A DNA stretch of 23,871 nt, from the IMG/VR virus record IMGVR_UViG_3300025632_000079, positions 1 through 23,871 of that record. One strand, given 5' to 3'. Made by a program: the position numbers and the translations under genes. Below the pieces are notes generated by a model. That model was not told the origin of the DNA and ran no database searches. It was given only the letters and a program-made list of their open reading frames with translations. Shown one piece after another: positions 20,568-23,871 of the stretch (the first letter of the stretch is position 1; each line of letters opens with the position of its first letter). The DNA is from a virus.

Positions 20568-21218
20568 ATGGCAAATTCTAATACTGCCTATGGTCTTCGT
20601 CCTATCGGGCTAGTTGGCGCTGCGGCTAATACTACTGGTGTAACCCAGTATGAAATCGCTTCCAACAACACTAATGCTATCTTTCAATATTCTATCTGCG
20701 TCCCTACGGCCGCGGGGGTTATTGACCAAGCTGGTGCTACTAATGGTGGTACTACGCAAGCATTGGGTGTCCTGATGGGCGTAGAATACGTTGACTCAGT
20801 TTCAAAGAAACCAGTCTTCATTAATTACTGGCCCGGTTCCGGTTCAGTAAGTGCTGATACAAACCATCCTATCAAGGCGTTTGTAGCAGACAACCCAAAT
20901 CAGTTGTTCAAAGTAGCGTCTGACGCGTCTTTGACTGACCGTGCAACGGCTCTTGCGCATGTATTTGCAAACGCGTCGTTGGGTACATCTGCCCGCACCG
21001 GTTCTACCGACACTGGTAGTTCCAATTCCGCTTTGGGCGTTTCCACAATTGCTGCAACGGCTACTTTGCCATTGCGTATTGTGGGTATCATGGATGACGC
21101 AGGAAACAGTGACTATGCAGCCGCTGGTATCCCGCTAATTGTCCGTTTGAACGCTCATTATAATGCACCAACCAGCCGGTTTGATTCGCAGACTACCGCG
21201 ACATCAACAGGTCTATAA
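20568..21218 (+). CDS. Capsid decoration-like virion protein
   Basis: 216 residues, ATG 20568 with AGGAG. Starts MANSNTAYGLRPIGLVG and is rich in Ala, Thr, Ser, Gly and Val with alternating strands throughout, no long helices and no cysteine clusters. This N-terminus and composition are familiar from phage capsid-associated or decoration proteins encoded just before the major capsid gene. It probably coats or cements the head surface. A tail role is less likely at this position. Confidence 0.7.
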   Translation: MANSNTAYGLRPIGLVGAAANTTGVTQYEIASNNTNAIFQYSICVPTAAGVIDQAGATNGGTTQALGVLMGVEYVDSVSKKPVFINYWPGSGSVSADTNHPIKAFVADNPNQLFKVASDASLTDRATALAHVFANASLGTSARTGSTDTGSSNSALGVSTIAATATLPLRIVGIMDDAGNSDYAAAGIPLIVRLNAHYNAPTSRFDSQTTATSTGL

Positions 21219-21232
21219 GGAGGGCTTAATAA

Positions 21233-22144
21233 ATGGCTATTTCTCGCGCACAATTAGCGAAAGAGCTAGAACCCGGCCTTAATGCCTTGTTCGGCCTTGA
21301 ATACAATCGTTACGAAAACGAGCATGGTGAAATCTTCGAAGAAGAAAGCTCAGACCGAGCTTTTGAGGAGGAGGTCATGCTCGGCGGATTTTCCACAGCA
21401 CCTGTTAAAAGCGAGGGCGGTGCCCTTACTTATGACGATGCGCAGGAAACATATACCGCTCGTTACACTCACGAAACCATTGCGTTGGCATTTTCGATCA
21501 CTGAGGAGGCTATCGAAGATAACCTTTATGATCGTCTGGCATCTCGCTACACCAAAGCTCTGGCCCGTTCTATGGCCCAGACAAAGCAAATCAAAGCGGC
21601 TTCTATCCTGAACAATGCGTTCACGGCTGGTGCTTCTGCGATTGGCGACGGTGCAGCACTTTGTTCAGCATCCCACCCATCGCTTTCTGGTAATCAGTCT
21701 AACGTCTTGGCAGTTGCTGCCGACCTCAACGAGACTTCGTTGGAACAGATGTTGATCGACATTGCCGGTTTGACTGATGAGCGTGGTCTGAAGATTGCTG
21801 TTCGTGGTATGAAGTTGATTATTCCGAAAGAACTGCAATTTATTGCAGAGCGGGTAATGAACTCCAACCTGCGTTCCGGCACTGCCGACAACGACAACAA
21901 TGCGATGAAAAACATGGGTATGATTCCTGACGGGGCAGTGGTTAACCACTTCTTGACAGACTCAGACGCATTCTTCATCAAAACTGATGCTCCAAATGGT
22001 TTCAAATTGTTCAACCGTTCGCCTATTAAAACGGCAATGGAAGGCGATTTTGATACGGGTAACATGCGCTTTAAGGCGCGTGAGCGTTATTCTTTCGGTG
22101 TATCCGATTGGCGTAGCGTGTACGGAACTCCCGGCGCAGCATAA
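21233..22144 (+). CDS. Major capsid protein (HK97 fold)
   Basis: 303 residues, ATG 21233 with GGAGGG upstream. The N-arm is followed by the E-loop-like region (FEEEVMLGGFSTAPVKSEGGALTYDDAQETYTARYTHETIALAF), the spine helix (ITEEAIEDNLYDRLASRYTKALARSMAQTKQIKAASILNNAF) and the A-domain (about 165-250; LKLIIPKEL-type strand, AERVMNSNLR), then the P-domain end (MRFKARERYSFGVSDWRSVYG). The order is that of Mu gpT/HK97-type capsid proteins. No prohead protease gene is visible, in line with a separate scaffold protein. The strongest terminator in the window follows. Confidence 0.88.
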   Translation: MAISRAQLAKELEPGLNALFGLEYNRYENEHGEIFEEESSDRAFEEEVMLGGFSTAPVKSEGGALTYDDAQETYTARYTHETIALAFSITEEAIEDNLYDRLASRYTKALARSMAQTKQIKAASILNNAFTAGASAIGDGAALCSASHPSLSGNQSNVLAVAADLNETSLEQMLIDIAGLTDERGLKIAVRGMKLIIPKELQFIAERVMNSNLRSGTADNDNNAMKNMGMIPDGAVVNHFLTDSDAFFIKTDAPNGFKLFNRSPIKTAMEGDFDTGNMRFKARERYSFGVSDWRSVYGTPGAA

Positions 22145-22172
22145 GAACAGAACCTCATTCTGTACTGCAAGG

Positions 22173-22202
22173 AGGGGCCTCGAAAGAGGCCCCTTTCTTT
22201 TT
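22173..22202 (+). terminator. Strong terminator after capsid gene
   Basis: Perfect 9-bp stem AGGGGCCTC (22173-22181) / GAGGCCCCT (22186-22194), GAAA tetraloop, then TTCTTTTTT. The 117 bases from here to the next start contain no gene. Confidence 0.95.
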
Positions 22203-22318
22203 TGCCAAACCTAGAGTATACTTTTTTAAGGGTTAACATATTAGCTTTGTAGACAGGTTCTGCCCTCCTGACGTTGCATAGACTACGAAGCGAATCCTTA
22301 TGCAAAAAGGTGCTTATA

Positions 22319-22543
22319 ATGGCTTCTACTACTTTTTCAGGTCCAGTGACCTCAACAAACGGTTTTGTTGGCGACATCCAAGTTCCAACTTACACTGTTG
22401 CAAATGCCCCATCCGCTTCTGATGCAGGCGCGGGCACTTTGGTATATGTTTCTAACGGCGCAGCGGGCGCTGCAATCTTGGCTTTTTCTGACGGCACTGA
22501 TTGGAAGCGGTCTGATACAGGCGCTACAATCGCAGCCGCGTAA
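22319..22543 (+). CDS. Small fibre/decoration-domain protein
   Basis: 74 residues from ATG 22319 (AAGG eight bases before); the longer TTG frame at 22274 is rejected. The N-terminal TTFSGPVTSTNGFVG is a short beta stretch. The rest, TVANAPSASDAGAGTLVYVSNGA followed by AAILAFSDGTDWKR, is the widely seen small phage virion domain (often at the ends of fibres or as head spikes). Cell-surface or capsid-surface exposure is likely. Confidence 0.7.
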   Translation: MASTTFSGPVTSTNGFVGDIQVPTYTVANAPSASDAGAGTLVYVSNGAAGAAILAFSDGTDWKRSDTGATIAAA

Positions 22544-22553
22544 GGGGTCGGTC

Positions 22554-22739
22554 ATGAGTAGGTTTACAACCGCTTCGGCCGAAGAACTAGCACGTCGGGG
22601 GTTAAACTCCGACGGCACACCTATAAAGGTGGAAAAAGTTCGAGCCCGAAATAAAAATGGCACACTTAAAGCAGACGACCCTTCTACGCCCAATGTAAAC
22701 GAGGCATGGGAAGATAAACCTGCAAAGAAAAAGGGTTAA
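22554..22739 (+). CDS. Hypothetical small protein
   Basis: 61 residues from ATG 22554 with AAGGGG upstream; longer versions of this frame run antiparallel to the good upstream gene and are rejected. MSRFTTASAEELARRGLNSDGTPIKVEK and a Lys/Asp-rich, probably disordered tail ending KPAKKKG. No family recognised. Same operon as the neighbouring virion genes. Confidence 0.6.
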   Translation: MSRFTTASAEELARRGLNSDGTPIKVEKVRARNKNGTLKADDPSTPNVNEAWEDKPAKKKG

Positions 22740-22742
22740 CAA

Positions 22743-23015
22743 ATGGCTGGTTCTGATATTCGAACAAAACGTTTGGCTGCGACGGGTTCTGCTGCGGTTG
22801 GTCCCGCACGTATTCGTCAAATTCAAATAAAAACAACCACGGGCTCTCCTCGCCTAACGGTTACCGACGGCAACGGGGGTGCAACTGTTTTGGATATGGA
22901 TTTAAATGCTTCTGATACGCACTCCGTCAACATTCCGGACGAAGGTATTCGTGTAACCGATATTTACATATCGTTGTTCACGGCCTGTACGTCTGTAACG
23001 GTCTTTTACAGCTAA
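22743..23015 (+). CDS. Small beta-rich virion protein, paralogue A
   Basis: 90 residues, start ATG 22743, three bases after the previous stop. Predicted all-beta: RIRQIQIKTTTGSPRLTVTDG, TVLDMDLNASDTHSVNIPDEGIRV, SLFTACTSVTVFYS. It aligns end-to-end with the next gene (MAG-x-x, ATG-x-x-x-R, VL-[DE]-x-D, IP-x-x-GI, final V-T-V/L-F). Probably a capsid- or neck-bound trimeric or pentameric surface protein; exact function unknown. Confidence 0.65.
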   Translation: MAGSDIRTKRLAATGSAAVGPARIRQIQIKTTTGSPRLTVTDGNGGATVLDMDLNASDTHSVNIPDEGIRVTDIYISLFTACTSVTVFYS

Positions 23016-23026
23016 AGGTGTAAATC

Positions 23027-23314
23027 ATGGCAGGAAACGAGGTAAAATCGGTTCATCGCCACGACTCGGGAACTCTTGCTACGGGTCGGGGTCGCTTAAC
23101 GGGCTTTTTAATTAACCACGCTTCCGGCGCAAGTGGTGATGTCATTATATATGACAATGCCTCGGCAGCTTCCGGGGATGAAGTCCTTGAAATAGACGAA
23201 AAAACGGCGGGTTTGTTTGGCATGGAAATTCCGGGGGACGGGATTTTGTTTTACAACGGCTTATATGCGACCTTACCCGCCAACGTTTCCCTGACTTTGT
23301 TTATTCAGAAATGA
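23027..23314 (+). CDS. Small beta-rich virion protein, paralogue B
   Basis: 95 residues, ATG 23027 with AAAGGTG. Same layout as the previous gene: N-terminal MAGNEVK, ATGRGRLTGFLINH, DVIIYDNASAASGDEVLEID, MEIPGDGILF and a last strand VSLTLFIQK. Tandem duplication followed by divergence is the simplest reading. Virion location is inferred from position and all-beta composition. Confidence 0.65.
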   Translation: MAGNEVKSVHRHDSGTLATGRGRLTGFLINHASGASGDVIIYDNASAASGDEVLEIDEKTAGLFGMEIPGDGILFYNGLYATLPANVSLTLFIQK

Positions 23315-23321
23315 GGGGTTT

Positions 23322-23606
23322 ATGGCTACGACAAAAGACGTAACTAGAACACCTTCGGGCCGAATAAAGTACCGCGGGGAGACTTTTCCGGGTTTTAACA
23401 AGCCTAAAAGGACTCCCAACGCGTCTAAAAAGAGTGCCGTTTTGGCTAAAAAGGGCAGCGAAATAAAGCTTGTTCGGTTTGGTGACCAAAACATGTCCAT
23501 TAAAAAAGACCAACCCGGTCGCCGTAAGAACTTTAGGGCTCGTCACTCGTGTGACACTGCAAAAGACAAGTTCACGGCTCGGTATTGGTCCTGTAAGGCT
23601 TGGTAA
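23322..23606 (+). CDS. Conserved basic phage protein (CxxCKAW-end type)
   Basis: 94 residues, start ATG 23322 with GAGGGG. Very basic: SGRIKYRGETFPGFNKPKRTP, SAVLAKKGSEIKLVRFGDQNMSIKKDQPGRRKNFRARHSCDTA, ending RYWSCKAW. This KLVRFGD-x-NMSIKK...RARHxC...YWSCKAW pattern is widespread in phages and in giant viruses' short proteins. Two cysteines, a histidine and many Arg/Lys suggest metal and nucleic-acid binding. The exact function is unknown. It is adjacent to two more small basic proteins often seen as a set. Confidence 0.75.
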   Translation: MATTKDVTRTPSGRIKYRGETFPGFNKPKRTPNASKKSAVLAKKGSEIKLVRFGDQNMSIKKDQPGRRKNFRARHSCDTAKDKFTARYWSCKAW

Positions 23607-23607
23607 C

Positions 23608-23802
23608 ATGGCCTATTCTAGAAAATCTAAAAAAGCTTCGTCTAAAAGCAAGGGCAGTAAGATTTGTCCAGAAGGTAAAGCTTGGGCGCAACGCACTTTT
23701 GATACTTACCCCTCTGCTTATGCAAATATGGCGGCTTCTAAGTACTGCAAAGACCCTAACTACGCCAAAAAATCTAAAGGCGGAAAACGGAAGGGCTCGT
23801 AA
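23608..23802 (+). CDS. DUF5872-like basic protein
   Basis: 64 residues from ATG 23608, two bases after the previous stop; the longer frame from 23470 overlaps that gene and is rejected. Pattern SKICPEGKAWAQRTFDTYPSAYANMAASKYCKDPNYAK between Lys-rich tails is the PSAYAN-type short domain found in phages and giant viruses. Two cysteines; function unknown. Confidence 0.7.
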   Translation: MAYSRKSKKASSKSKGSKICPEGKAWAQRTFDTYPSAYANMAASKYCKDPNYAKKSKGGKRKGS

Positions 23803-23871
23803 TGGGAAAATTAAAGGATTGGGTTGATGAAGATTGGGTCAGAATTGACAGCCAAGGTAATATCGCAGGCA
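23802..23871 (+). CDS. DUF5872-like short protein, 3' partial
   Basis: ATG overlaps the previous stop in TAATG form. The visible residues are MGKLKDWVDEDWVRIDSQGN, then IAG; the LKxWVDEDWVRID pattern is the typical start of the partner short protein that follows the PSAYAN protein. It runs off the right edge. Confidence 0.65.
   Translation, partial: MGKLKDWVDEDWVRIDSQGNIAG

Noticed and set aside
1-23871. tRNA genes, CRISPR arrays, integrase or insertion sequences
   Set aside because: No cloverleaf-like sequence, spaced identical repeats of CRISPR type, or recombinase/transposase motifs were found by reading.

Overview
The window is part of a tailed double-stranded DNA bacteriophage genome, or a prophage-like copy of one. 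Almost all genes lie on the + strand, closely packed and often overlapping by ATGA. The gene set (family A DNA polymerase, large terminase, large portal, GroES-like co-chaperonin, scaffold, HK97-type capsid) and the small proteins after the capsid resemble uncultured marine phages of alphaproteobacteria. That host is an inference: no integrase, tRNA or host gene is present. Tail and lysis genes are not in the window.

Layout. 1-3.4 kb holds replication and metabolism genes: the end of a UvrD-like helicase, small proteins, a DUF6378-type protein and a complete PolA with proofreading domain, closed by a terminator. 3.5-4.5 kb holds the only minus-strand gene, a RimK/graspetide-ligase-like ATP-grasp protein, divergent from a ribbon-helix-helix regulator. 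4.6-6.6 kb is a run of small, A-rich genes that are mostly DNA-binding types, including an AlpA-like protein with a C-terminal membrane helix. 6.67-7.0 kb is AT-rich, non-coding, and carries iteron-like GTAAC repeats. 7.0-7.95 kb has the small terminase overlapping a PD-(D/E)XK nuclease.

7.95-11.6 kb is a row of cassettes, most with their own promoter or operator, a TAYGGAG ribosome site and a terminator. They encode a gp88/DUF7227-like Cys-rich protein, a DUF932 protein and unknowns. They split the small from the large terminase and look like morons. 11.6-11.94 kb is a very GC-rich non-coding element. It is followed by a sigma70-type promoter and then an exact 16-bp chromosomal parS palindrome in the leader of the large terminase. 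12.06-22.2 kb is the head operon: TerL, unknown, portal, Pro-rich virion candidate, small proteins, GroES-like, scaffold, unknown, decoration candidate, major capsid and a strong terminator. 22.3 kb to the end holds small virion-type proteins, including two tandem paralogues and short basic proteins.

The most notable points are the parS site at the head of the late operon; an 8-mer, ATCGCATA, repeated in front of the cassette genes, the AlpA-like gene and terL; a gp88-like protein whose segments seem to be in swapped order; the ATP-grasp/RHH pair; and Leu at the position 762 equivalent in PolA. All identifications were made by reading motifs, with no database search.
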